Shown in pieces: positions 17,444 to 25,648 of a stretch of DNA of 64,000 bases. The position numbers and the translations under genes were made by a program. The stretch lies in the NCBI GenBank assembly GCA_964625525.1, contig CAZVEE010000005.1:1-64000 (forward strand), read 5' to 3'. The number at the start of each line of letters is the position of its first letter. Position 1 is the stretch's first letter. This stretch comes from CAZVEE01 sp964625525 (GTDB taxonomy: Bacteria; Pseudomonadota; Alphaproteobacteria; JAJFIK01). Below the pieces are notes generated by a model. That model worked only from the letters and a program-made list of their open reading frames with translations, searched no databases and had not been told where the DNA came from.

Positions 17444-18487
17444 TTACTCCGTTTCCGGGCTGAGATCGCCGGGCATGTAGATGAACTCTTGTGTGTAGGC
17501 CTTGGAGTAATCCAGATCCGCTTCGTAGATACCGGCAGTGGCCATCAGCGTAAAGAAATTGTGCCAGCGCTCATGCGTCATGGCGCCAATATCGTAATCG
17601 GCTGTGTCCGGCGGAAACACGATGGCGAAGTCGATGAGCTTCTGGCGTGCCTGGCTCAACAACTCATCACTCATATCCGGATTGTCGCGCTTGATAAGGG
17701 CATGGGCCGCACTTGGATCACCTTCCAGATAGCTGCGCCAGCCCTCGATGCTCGCTTGCACGAAGGCTTCTACCAGTTCCGGGCGTTCATCGATCATGCT
17801 CTGCATGGCGATGACCAGGGTGGCATAGCTCGGATAGCCGTGATCGGCGAGCAGATACACATGAGGCGCCTCGCCCAATTCCCGCTCGATGAGATAGGGC
17901 TCGGACGTGATATAGCCCTGCTGGATCGCCTGCGGGTCCACCAGGAATGGGGCCACATTGCCGGAATAACGGCGGATCTGGCTTTCCTCGAAACCGAACC
18001 GCGCTTCAAGCCAGGGCCACCAGGCAGTGCGGGTGGCATCGGAGATCATGATGGGCTTGCCCTGCATATCCTCCAAGGACTGAATGTCCTCGCGCGGATG
18101 GGTGATCAGGACTTGCGGGTCTTTCTGGAACGCTGCCATCACCGCGCGGGCCGGCACGCCCGCGCGCACCAGATTAAGCGGGATGAAACTGTTGGAGCCC
18201 ATGCCGAACTCGACGGCGCCCGAGGCCAGCAGTTGCGGGATATTCGCCCCTGCGCCGCCGGGGCGGATGGTGACATCAAGCCCGCGCTCCTCGTAGAGGC
18301 CGAGCGCCACGGCCTGATAGAAGCCGCCATGTTCCGCCTGCGCCACCCAGTCGGTGGCGAAGGTCACAGGCTCCAGTTCTAGACCCTCCGGGACCGGCTC
18401 TTCCTGAGAGCAGGCGGCGAGCACAAGGGCTGCGCTCAGCACGAGGCCGCGGGCAAGCCCGGCAAACGAGATACGGGAGGCGGTCAT
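17444..18487 (-). CDS. NMT1/THI5-like substrate-binding lipoprotein
   Basis: The 347-residue protein begins with a lipoprotein signal ending in LAAC (Cys26), so it is anchored in the membrane on the periplasmic side. The mature part has the NMT1/THI5 pattern: FATDWVAQAEHGGFYQAVAL, LYEERGLDVTIRPGG, ASGAVEFGMGSNSFIPL and FLVDPQAIQQGYITSEP. Close relatives (ThiY) bind formylaminopyrimidine, a thiamine degradation product, but others bind different ligands, so the substrate is a guess. No TPP riboswitch is visible upstream. Confidence 0.88.
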   Translation of the reverse strand: MTASRISFAGLARGLVLSAALVLAACSQEEPVPEGLELEPVTFATDWVAQAEHGGFYQAVALGLYEERGLDVTIRPGGAGANIPQLLASGAVEFGMGSNSFIPLNLVRAGVPARAVMAAFQKDPQVLITHPREDIQSLEDMQGKPIMISDATRTAWWPWLEARFGFEESQIRRYSGNVAPFLVDPQAIQQGYITSEPYLIERELGEAPHVYLLADHGYPSYATLVIAMQSMIDERPELVEAFVQASIEGWRSYLEGDPSAAHALIKRDNPDMSDELLSQARQKLIDFAIVFPPDTADYDIGAMTHERWHNFFTLMATAGIYEADLDYSKAYTQEFIYMPGDLSPETE

Positions 18488-18504
18488 GATGAATCCTCTC
18501 TCAA

Positions 18505-19047
18505 TCAGCCCGCGGTTGCGGTGCAGTCCGCCTGTTGGCGGATACGGTCAAGGGCGCTGAATGCGGCCTCGCTCGTGATCAGGGTGCGGATGAGCACCAG
18601 GCCCCGGGTGGACGGCGAGCGGACGCCGCGCCCGTCACCGGGTGCTGGCTCGTCGCCGGATGGCAGGCCAGGCGGCAAGATGGTCACGGCGGCGCGCCCG
18701 CCCGTGGTCTGGCGATCATTGAGCACGAAGTAGTTGTCCGTATTGTCCGCATACAGCGCGAGTGACCAGTAACTGTCGGGCACTCCCGCCGTCACGCGCA
18801 CCGGCCCCTGCGTCAGGTCATAGGCACAGATGCTGTACAGAAGATCCGGGCTCGGGCGCACCACATCCCGCGACGTGGCGTCAACGCGCGGGGGATGGTG
18901 CATGGTGTTCCAGCCGGCCCGCTCAGACAGGCCCGCGAACACCTGCTGCATGATCAGCGATGGGGCATAGACGATCGCGCCCCAATGCACGAGCCCGGCA
19001 ATCGCCAGGCCTGAAAGCAGCCAAAGGGCCCATCTCATGACCGGCAC
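18505..19047 (-). CDS. DUF1254-like anchored periplasmic protein
   Basis: A 180-residue protein with one N-terminal hydrophobic segment (WALWLLSGLAIAGLVHWGAI) and a beta-rich body: LLYSICAYDLTQGPVRVTAG, DSYWSLALYADNTDNYFVLND. This matches the DUF1254 half of the paired DUF1254/DUF1214 proteins. It overlaps the upstream DUF1214 gene by 13 bp and ends 17 bp before the transporter lipoprotein, so all five genes may form one transcript. Molecular function is unknown. Confidence 0.75.
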   Translation of the reverse strand: MPVMRWALWLLSGLAIAGLVHWGAIVYAPSLIMQQVFAGLSERAGWNTMHHPPRVDATSRDVVRPSPDLLYSICAYDLTQGPVRVTAGVPDSYWSLALYADNTDNYFVLNDRQTTGGRAAVTILPPGLPSGDEPAPGDGRGVRSPSTRGLVLIRTLITSEAAFSALDRIRQQADCTATAG

Positions 19048-19613
19048 TCCCCTTTGGTGATGGTGGGCAGGGGCAGGGCGGTGAGATCCTCAAGCGCCGA
19101 CGGGTCCGGATTGTAAAGCCGCACGGTCAGCGAGAACGGCCCCGCTTCAGGCAGCGCCAGCCAGGGCGCCGCCGTCTCCTGCGTGGCCAGGTGCACGGTG
19201 AACGTTGAACCAGGCGCCGCAAGCACTTGCGTGCTGCCAAAGGCGTATCGGTTGGCCTCATTGGGAATGAGGAATTGGTCGGCGCCGTAAACGGTCATGC
19301 TCCACCAGCGCGCCGGCAGGTCCGTGCCGGTGATCGTATAGGCGCAGCCCGCGCGCAGGCTCTCGCCGGCGCTGTCGCTACGGGCGCTGAAGTAAACGGT
19401 CTCTTCCGCATTCAGCGCCAGGAGCCCACCATAGGCCACGGCCGCGCGGGTCATCGGATCCGCATCCACATTGCCGATCAGCAGCGTTGAGCTCCACGGG
19501 CCATTGCGGATCTGTCCTCGTTCCAGCGCCCCTGTCACCACCCAGAAGGCGCTCACGAGGCCGGCAGCGGTCGCCAACACGACCAGGGCCAAGACTTTGA
19601 GACTCCAGTGCAC
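19035..19613 (-). CDS. DUF1214-like anchored periplasmic protein
   Basis: A 192-residue protein with an N-terminal membrane segment (VLALVVLATAAGLVSAFWVV) and the DUF1214 core ARWWSMTVYGADQFLIPN followed by NRYAFGST and the C-terminal FSLTVRLYNPD. The function of the family is unestablished. The GTG at 19613 with GGGGAGA upstream gives a correct signal anchor; the frame is open to 19727 but that extension is basic and unlike the family. First gene of the leftward operon; divergent from the SH3 lipoprotein. Confidence 0.8.
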   Translation of the reverse strand: MHWSLKVLALVVLATAAGLVSAFWVVTGALERGQIRNGPWSSTLLIGNVDADPMTRAAVAYGGLLALNAEETVYFSARSDSAGESLRAGCAYTITGTDLPARWWSMTVYGADQFLIPNEANRYAFGSTQVLAAPGSTFTVHLATQETAAPWLALPEAGPFSLTVRLYNPDPSALEDLTALPLPTITKGECRS

Positions 19614-19777
19614 GCGCGTCTCCCCGGAACCGCGAATCTGTGACCCGCATCGTAAAGACTTGCGCGCGTGGCGTCCAATGACGCGGTGGTTGGGCGGCAA
19701 CGGGGCCTTTGCCCTCGAACAGCCCAAGTCTGGGACTACCGCGTCAGGGTCTAAAGCCGATCTGAGGAGGGTTTGCC

Positions 19778-20641
19778 GTGCAGACGAGAACCGGTTGGAT
19801 GGCGCGTGTCGCGGTGTTGGCGCTGATGGGTGCGCTCGGGGCCTGTGCTAGTGGCGTCGCCCGGCTGGGCGCGGGCCCTGACGCGGGGATCACGGTGACG
19901 GATGCCGCGCTTGGGTCTGGGCTCGAAGCTCAGCTGAACAGCCGCGCAGAAGCCCGCATGGCCGCCGCGCTGGGCACGGCGCTGATGAGTTCTCAGGCGC
20001 TGGCGTCGGCGTCCTGGGGCGAGGCGCGCTCCGGGCTCGGCGATCTGAAAGGCGCCGTGCGGGTCGGGCCGCCCTTCCTGCGCGGCCTCCAAACAGCGTC
20101 GGGCGCGGTGCTGGAAGCCCCCCTCGACCTCAACACCGATTTTGGGCTTGAGCCCCTGCGCGAGGCCAAGGTGACCACGGTCAATGCCAATGTGCGCCTT
20201 GGGCCCGATACCGACTATCCGCGCGTTGCAACGCTGCCCAAGGGCACGCCCGTCACGGCCCATGCCAAAGTGGACAAGGCGGACTGGGTGCTGATTGCCC
20301 TTGCCGGCGCCGATGCACCGACCGAAGAGCGGCTGTTGGGTTATCTCTACCGCCCGCTCCTGGCCGAGCCGCCGAAGGCGCGCGAATCCGAACCCGAAGG
20401 CGAGGGCGAGGGCTATCGCCTCGTTGGCGGTGAAACCTTTGCCCGCCGGGACGGCAGCGAGGCGTTCGATCTCGATCTGGCCCTGGCGGGCGGGGCGGCC
20501 GAGCGCCCGGCCGTGTGCCGCTCCTTTGAGCAGAAAGTCGCGGCCACGGACGGCACCAGCCATGTATGGTCGGGGACCGCGTGCCGCATTGGGCCGCAAC
20601 GCTGGCGTGTTATAGACAATCCGGTAGGGTTTGGATCCTAG
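19778..20641 (+). CDS. Lipoprotein with bacterial SH3 domain
   Basis: The 287-residue product has a lipobox (LGAC, Cys23), a helical Ala/Arg-rich region (about 45-85), and an SH3_3-type domain (about 128-190) with VTTVNANVRLGPDTDYPRVA, LPKGTPVTAHAKV and DWVLIALAG. The C-terminus resembles the family seen in surface-antigen lipoproteins with two Cys (CRSFEQ and TACRIG) that could pair. SH3b domains often bind cell wall. The GTG start has a strong AGGAGG. It stands alone, divergent from the DUF1214 gene. Confidence 0.82.
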   Translation: MQTRTGWMARVAVLALMGALGACASGVARLGAGPDAGITVTDAALGSGLEAQLNSRAEARMAAALGTALMSSQALASASWGEARSGLGDLKGAVRVGPPFLRGLQTASGAVLEAPLDLNTDFGLEPLREAKVTTVNANVRLGPDTDYPRVATLPKGTPVTAHAKVDKADWVLIALAGADAPTEERLLGYLYRPLLAEPPKARESEPEGEGEGYRLVGGETFARRDGSEAFDLDLALAGGAAERPAVCRSFEQKVAATDGTSHVWSGTACRIGPQRWRVIDNPVGFGS

Positions 20642-20789
20642 AGCCGTGGCCATCAAAGCCAGATCATTGAACCGGCTTTCGGTCGCTGGTTTGGCGCGCT
20701 TTCCGGGCGGAAAACCGCACACACGTGTCCTGAAAGCGCCCTAGGGGCCGCCGCCAGTCATGATCACCAGCACCGGAGGGAACCCGGAC

Positions 20790-20957
20790 ATGATGAACAC
20801 GCAGGATTCCTCGGGCTATGGTGTGGGGCTTGCCGTCGGCCTGTGCGCGGGCGTGGTGTTCGGCTTTGTGCTCAGCAATGCCATGATCGGCATCGGCCTT
20901 GGCGTTGTCCTGGGGCTGGTGATCGGCTTTGTGTATGACCGGTTAGCGCCGCGCTGA
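20790..20957 (+). CDS. Small two-helix membrane protein, glycine-zipper-like
   Basis: A 55-residue protein with two hydrophobic helices rich in Gly and Val (VGLAVGLCAGVVFGFVLS and GIGLGVVLGLVIGFVYD) with GxxxG spacing, and a short basic tail. ATG 20790 follows GGAGGG by 9 bases; an earlier ATG at 20760 lacks a site. No specific family is recognised. It is convergent with the PBP1A gene four bases away. Confidence 0.65.
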   Translation: MMNTQDSSGYGVGLAVGLCAGVVFGFVLSNAMIGIGLGVVLGLVIGFVYDRLAPR

Positions 20958-20961
20958 GGCG

Positions 20962-23061
20962 TTAAAACGGCCACCAGCCGCGCCGCTCGCCCCGCGCGGT
21001 TTGCGGATCGTAGCGGTCCGCGTCCCAGCCGTCCGGGTCCTCGTCCGGCGTCGCGCCGCGCTCGCGGGAAAAGCGATCCTCGTCCCGTGCGAAGCGGCCA
21101 TCCCGTCTGTGCGGCCGGTCGATATCCCGCCCGTCCTGAATGGCAAGCAGGCGATTTTCCAGCCGGGTCAGAAAGGCGATCATTTCATCACTGTGGAAGC
21201 GATCCGGCCCTGTCGGCGTCATGCCCGGCACCGCCCGCACGGGCAGATCCGCATGCGCCGGCGTCATCATCGCCGCCCAGATCTGCGCCGGCAGCGAGCC
21301 GCCGGTGACCCCGGCCGTGGGGCTGGAATCGTCATTACCGACCCAAACCCCTGTCAAGTAATGCCCGGTGAAGCCGACAAAGACCGAATCGCGGCCCTCT
21401 TGGCTGGTGCCGGTCTTGCCCGCCACCGGATGGCCCTCGATGCGTGCGCGTCCGCCGGTGCCTTCTTCCACCGCCCGGTAGAGCATCTGCGTCATGGCGA
21501 TGGCGTTGCGTCGGTCGATAACCCGCTCGGGCGCCGGTGCCTCATGCTCGTACAGCACCGTTCCGTCCACGGTGGAAATCCGCGCGATCATGTAAGGCTC
21601 GGCCGCCAGGCCCGTGCGCGCAAACGGCAGGTAAGCGCCCGCAAGATCCGTGAGCGTCACTTCCGCAGCGCCCAGAGCAATGGCTCGGTTGTTCTCGATG
21701 GGCGTATCAATACCCAGCCGGTAGGCGGTCTCAATGACATTCTCGCGGCCCACCTGTTCCGACAATTGCACCGCGACTGTATTCACCGACAGCGCCAGCG
21801 CTTGCGCCACGGACACGCGCCCACGATAAACACCGCCGTAGTTTTTCGGCGTCCAGTCGCCCACCTGCACCGGCTCATCAAAGCGCGGCTCGGATGGGGC
21901 AACGCCGTTTTCAAGGGCCGTGAGGTACACGAATGGTTTGAACGCCGAGCCTGGCTGGCGCATGGCCTGAGTGGCCCGGTTGAACTGGCTTTGCGCATAG
22001 GCTCGCCCGCCCACCATGGCCCGTAGCGCGCCGTCATGGGCGAGGGTGACCGCGCTGGCTTCCCCCGCCTGGCGGTCTTCGCCTTGCGTATCCATGACAC
22101 CGGCCACCGCTTGTTCAGCCAGCGTCTGTAATTCCAGATCAAGGGTCGTCTCCACCACGATATCCGTGACCGGACGGCCGATATGATCTTCCGTCGCCGA
22201 AATGACCGCATCGACGAAGAAGCCGATATTGTCCGTTCCCGGTCGCTTGCTGGGTTCGGCCGGTTGCGCCAGGGCCTGTTGTTGTTGGCTGGCGGTGATA
22301 TAGCCTTCACTGCGCATATTGGCGAGCACCAGGCGTGCCCGCGCGCGCGCCTGTTCCAGATCCGCCGTGGGGGCAAAGCGCGAGGGCGCCTTAGGCAGGC
22401 TCGCGAGCATGGCCGCTTCCGCAAGCGTCACATCGCGCACCGGCTTGCCAAAGTAAAAACGGGCCGCCGCGTCCACGCCATAGGTGCCCGCGCCCAGATA
22501 AATGCGATTCAGATAAAGCGTTAGAATGTCATTCTTCGACAGGTGTCGCTCCAGCCGGATCGCATAGATCAGTTCCGATAGCTTCCGCGTCAGCGTGCGC
22601 TCATTGGACAAGAACAGGTTCTTGGCCAATTGCTGCGTGATGGTAGAACCGCCCTGCACAAAGCGCCTCGCCTGGACGTTCACGACGACCGCGCGCGCCA
22701 GCCCCCAGGGATCAACGCCGTAATGGTCGTAAAAGCGCTGGTCCTCGATGGCGAGGAAAGCCTCCACCAGATGGTCGGGCAGGTCCTCCACTTCCACCAG
22801 ATCGCCGTAGAAGCTGCCGCGAATCGCGAGCACTTCACCGTGCGTGTCGCGCAGCGTGTAGCTGGGCTCGCGCTCCACCGCCAGCAAAGCGGTGCGATCA
22901 AGCGCTGGCATGGTGGCCAGATAGACCATCAACACGATAAAGGCGGCGCAGATCCCCAGCAGCGCCCCCAGGCGCCAGGTCACCGCCCACACACCCGCCC
23001 CCAGGCGCGCGCTCCAATGAGGCGTGTCGTCGTCGAAGGGCTCGTGTGGCGGCGGCGTCAT
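20962..23061 (-). CDS. PBP1A-family bifunctional peptidoglycan synthase
   Basis: The 699-residue class A penicillin-binding protein polymerises and cross-links peptidoglycan in the periplasm. After a short cytoplasmic tail and one membrane helix (about 30-50) comes the glycosyltransferase domain with EAFLAIEDQRFYDHYG (catalytic Glu106) and GGSTITQQLAKNLFL. The transpeptidase domain has QPGSAFKPF (Ser about 371), SVN and KTGTS (about 549). The C-terminal 70 residues are a charged Asp/Arg-rich tail ending GWWPF, variable in the family. It is divergent from the YcgN-family gene. Confidence 0.95.
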   Translation of the reverse strand: MTPPPHEPFDDDTPHWSARLGAGVWAVTWRLGALLGICAAFIVLMVYLATMPALDRTALLAVEREPSYTLRDTHGEVLAIRGSFYGDLVEVEDLPDHLVEAFLAIEDQRFYDHYGVDPWGLARAVVVNVQARRFVQGGSTITQQLAKNLFLSNERTLTRKLSELIYAIRLERHLSKNDILTLYLNRIYLGAGTYGVDAAARFYFGKPVRDVTLAEAAMLASLPKAPSRFAPTADLEQARARARLVLANMRSEGYITASQQQQALAQPAEPSKRPGTDNIGFFVDAVISATEDHIGRPVTDIVVETTLDLELQTLAEQAVAGVMDTQGEDRQAGEASAVTLAHDGALRAMVGGRAYAQSQFNRATQAMRQPGSAFKPFVYLTALENGVAPSEPRFDEPVQVGDWTPKNYGGVYRGRVSVAQALALSVNTVAVQLSEQVGRENVIETAYRLGIDTPIENNRAIALGAAEVTLTDLAGAYLPFARTGLAAEPYMIARISTVDGTVLYEHEAPAPERVIDRRNAIAMTQMLYRAVEEGTGGRARIEGHPVAGKTGTSQEGRDSVFVGFTGHYLTGVWVGNDDSSPTAGVTGGSLPAQIWAAMMTPAHADLPVRAVPGMTPTGPDRFHSDEMIAFLTRLENRLLAIQDGRDIDRPHRRDGRFARDEDRFSRERGATPDEDPDGWDADRYDPQTARGERRGWWPF

Positions 23062-23207
23062 GGGTGGCCTCGCGAGGGCTGGACGGGCGGCTCAAGCCGC
23101 TGGGGCGCAAAGCGCGGATGACTCTGGGATACCAGGGGGATATACGGGGAACAATTCGGCATCAATACGGCGCGCAGGGTCCGCGCGTCCTGGAGCGCAT
23201 CCCGGTC

Positions 23208-23723
23208 ATGACAGTCACCCCTTTCTGGCGGCACAAACCGCTGTCGCGCCTGACCCAGGCGGAATGGGAATCCCTGTGCGACGGCTGCGCCAAATGCTGT
23301 CTTTTGAAGCTCGAAGACGATGAGCCGGAGCCGGGCGAGGAGCCTCTGACCGCCTATACTCAGGTGGCCTGCCAGCTTCTGGATCTGGGAACCTGCCGGT
23401 GTACGGATTATCTGCGCCGGGCGCGTCGCGTCCCGGACTGTATCGTTCTGAGACCGGATAATCTGGATCAGGTCGCCCACTGGCTGCCGGGGACCTGTGC
23501 CTATCGTCTGCTCCATGAGGGCCAGGACCTGCCTTGGTGGCATCCTCTGATCAGTGGCGAACAGGGTTTGGTGCACCGCATCGGCGTCAGCCTGCGCGGC
23601 GCTATGGTGCCTGAAGAGGCGGTCGCGGCGGAAGATCTAGAGGATTACATTATCCCCCAGGCGCGAATCGACAGCGCCCCAGCGAGCCCCGCGGATGTGG
23701 ATGAGATAGACGATCGCCTCTAA
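23208..23723 (+). CDS. YcgN-family (UPF0260) cysteine-cluster protein
   Basis: The 171-residue protein has the Cys pattern of the YcgN/YkgJ family: CDGCAKCCLLKLED near the N-terminus, VACQLLDLGTCRCTDYLRR, DCIVLRP and GTCAYRLL. These cysteines probably bind metal, possibly zinc or an Fe-S cluster; function is unknown. ATG 23208 is used because conserved sequence starts there and TGGAG lies upstream; the longer frame overlaps the PBP1A promoter region. A hairpin (23724-23746) follows the stop directly. Confidence 0.9.
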   Translation: MTVTPFWRHKPLSRLTQAEWESLCDGCAKCCLLKLEDDEPEPGEEPLTAYTQVACQLLDLGTCRCTDYLRRARRVPDCIVLRPDNLDQVAHWLPGTCAYRLLHEGQDLPWWHPLISGEQGLVHRIGVSLRGAMVPEEAVAAEDLEDYIIPQARIDSAPASPADVDEIDDRL

Positions 23724-23799
23724 GCGACGACAATTGCATTCGTCGCATCCTGTCCGCCATCGGCCGAAAAAGTGTCCGCTGGCGGACACTTCGGACAGG
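23724..23799. promoter_or_regulatory. Hairpin followed by a nested TGTCCG/CGGACA palindrome
   Basis: GCGACGA (23724-23730) pairs with TCGTCGC (23740-23746) directly after a stop codon, like a terminator without T-run. Next is a palindrome AAGTGTCCGC-TG-GCGGACACTT (23770-23791) enclosed by CCTGTCCG (23749-23756) and CGGACAGG (23792-23799). TGTCCG thus occurs twice and its complement CGGACA twice. It may be a multi-site operator for the CII-like regulator downstream or a DNA repeat. Confidence 0.5.
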
Positions 23800-23966
23800 T
23801 CCCCGTTACTCTCAGGGCACAGCCGTGCACAGTCGGCGGAAAGTCTTCATGATTTCGCTGTTTCCTTGTCAAAGGCGCGTTTAAGTAAGATGCGGGCCTG
23901 TCAAATGGGGTCCGGATCACGGGCCCGGAGTTGACTGGGCCGCAGAGGAGGGAGTGTCAGCGCATC

Positions 23967-24437
23967 ATGGGGGACACGAACAAGGATTTCGCCACGCTGC
24001 TCTACAAACTCCTCATCGTTGAGGACGTGCAGAGCGTCAAGCAGGTCGCCGCGGCTCTCGGCATGAAGGAACAGTCTTTGTACAGCCGATTGTACGGGCG
24101 CGTGCGCTTCTCCGTGGAGGAGGCACGCCAGGTGCTGCGTATTCTCAATGATGTGCGGGTTGCGGATTATTTCCTCGAAGACTCGCCGTTTGTCGCCGTA
24201 GAGCGTGCCGAAGGCGTGGAGCGGGCGGCCGAGGATGTGCGCAGCCAGGCGAGCACCACCCTGTTCGATGTGACTGACCTGATGCGTGAGGTGGAGATTT
24301 CGCTCTCCGATGACGGGCGGATCGACCACCGGGAAAAGGTGCGCATTGAGGAGCGCCTGCAAGAGGCCGAACGCTCGCTGACGGCATTGCGCAACACCGT
24401 CAAGTCCATCGGGCATAAGGCGGCCACCAGTACCTGA
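23967..24437 (+). CDS. Phage CII-like (CP76-type) regulatory protein
   Basis: The 156-residue protein has an N-terminal helix-turn-helix-like region (DVQSVKQVAAALGMKEQSLYSRLYGRVRF, here residues about 20-48) followed by a helical C-terminus with charged heptads. This resembles the phage CII/CP76 regulators that appear as solitary chromosomal genes in some proteobacteria; assignment is moderate. No other phage gene is nearby. A GAGGAGGGA lies 13 bases before the ATG, rather far, and a TTG at 23931 is a weaker alternative. The nested palindrome upstream may be its operator. Confidence 0.6.
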   Translation: MGDTNKDFATLLYKLLIVEDVQSVKQVAAALGMKEQSLYSRLYGRVRFSVEEARQVLRILNDVRVADYFLEDSPFVAVERAEGVERAAEDVRSQASTTLFDVTDLMREVEISLSDDGRIDHREKVRIEERLQEAERSLTALRNTVKSIGHKAATST

Positions 24438-24553
24438 CCCAGGGCCGGTGCGCCGTCATCACGCAACCCTGAGAGGTCCGTGCGACTGTGCGGCACTCGC
24501 CTTATGCGCCGTTCAGCTTAAATTCAGGCTGAGGTAAATACACAAGGCGAGCT

Positions 24554-24916
24554 ATGATGATTGTACAGCGCCTGATATGCGGACTGGTCGCGGCGATATG
24601 CGCCGGTCTGCTCTTTTTTGCCGTGCCGCCCCACGCCAGCGGTGGTCTGACGGGGGTGAGCCTGGCCGAGGCCGCGCGCCGTGACGACGAGCGTATTCCC
24701 AATCAAATCCGCCGCGGCGAGCTGGTTCCCATGGAACAAGTCGTCCGGCGCATTCGCCGCACGACCGACGGGCGCCTTCTCGACGCCACGTTGGATCGCA
24801 GACGCATGCACTATCGCATCCGTTGGTTGCGCAACAATGGCGAAGTGCAGCTTTACATTGTCGATGCTCGCACCGGGCGGATCCTCTCTGTGCGCCGTGG
24901 CGGCCGTGGGTACTGA
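24554..24916 (+). CDS. Secreted PepSY-domain protein
   Basis: The 120-residue product begins with a signal peptide (VQRLICGLVAAICAGLLFFA) and ends in a PepSY-like module: PMEQVVRRIRRTTDGRLLDA, then YRIRWLRNNGEVQLYIVDARTGRIL. PepSY proteins are small periplasmic modulators, often of proteases or two-component kinases. It sits 42 bp upstream of a response regulator/kinase pair, an arrangement that suggests it feeds the sensor or is its target. Ribosome-binding site AAGGCGAG. Confidence 0.82.
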   Translation: MMIVQRLICGLVAAICAGLLFFAVPPHASGGLTGVSLAEAARRDDERIPNQIRRGELVPMEQVVRRIRRTTDGRLLDATLDRRRMHYRIRWLRNNGEVQLYIVDARTGRILSVRRGGRGY

Positions 24917-24958
24917 CCGCACTTCTGCTTGTCCGTGAAATGCCGGTATACTGATGCC

Positions 24959-25648
24959 ATGCGCGTTTTAGTCGTAGAAGACGAGCCCGCCCTAGCGCGG
25001 CAACTGGCAGACACCCTGGGCGAGGCCGGGTATGCGGTTGATTGTGCCCGCGACGGGGAAGAGGGCCATCATCTCGGCGATACCGAGCCTTATGACGCGG
25101 TGGTGCTCGATTTGGGCCTGCCCAAGCTAGACGGGGTGTCGGTGCTGGAGCGCTGGCGCCGGGATGGGCGCACTATGCCGGTGCTCATTCTCACCGCTCG
25201 GAACGAATGGCGTGACAAGGTCGCGGGCATCGATGCGGGGGCGGATGATTATGTCACCAAACCCTTCTACACCGAGGAGGTGCTCGCCCGCCTGCGGGCG
25301 CTATTGCGCCGGGCCGCCGGCCATGCCTCCGCCGAGATTACCTGCGGGGCGCTGCATCTGGACACGCGCACCGCGCGCCTGACCGTGGACGGACGGCCCG
25401 TCAAACTCACCTCGCTCGAATATCGGCTGATCTCCTACATGCTCCACCATAAGGGGCGGGTGGTCTCCCGCAGCGAGCTGGTGGAACACCTCTATGATCA
25501 GGATTTCGACCGGGATTCAAACACGATCGAGGTGTTCGTGGGCCGACTGCGCCGCAAGCTCGGCTCGGATACTATTCGCACGGTGCGGGGACTTGGTTAT
25601 GTGCTCGATGATCCACACTTAGATCAGTGTTCGGAGACTTCCGCGTGA
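24959..25648 (+). CDS. OmpR/PhoB-family response regulator
   Basis: A 229-residue regulator with receiver domain (VVEDEP acidic pocket, phospho-acceptor Asp51 in VVLDLGLPKLDG, Lys in DYVTKPF) and winged-helix DNA-binding domain (LTSLEYRLISYMLHHKGRVVSRSEL, then SNTIEVFVGRLRRKLG). A TATACT element ends 7 bases before the ATG, and no Shine-Dalgarno is seen, so the mRNA from this start may be leaderless. It overlaps the kinase gene by GTGA and is its partner. Confidence 0.95.
   Translation: MRVLVVEDEPALARQLADTLGEAGYAVDCARDGEEGHHLGDTEPYDAVVLDLGLPKLDGVSVLERWRRDGRTMPVLILTARNEWRDKVAGIDAGADDYVTKPFYTEEVLARLRALLRRAAGHASAEITCGALHLDTRTARLTVDGRPVKLTSLEYRLISYMLHHKGRVVSRSELVEHLYDQDFDRDSNTIEVFVGRLRRKLGSDTIRTVRGLGYVLDDPHLDQCSETSA

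Noticed and set aside
18488..19777. TPP riboswitch for the THI5-like transporter
   Set aside because: Neither of the conserved TPP-element cores is visible before the lipoprotein gene or before the DUF1214 gene.
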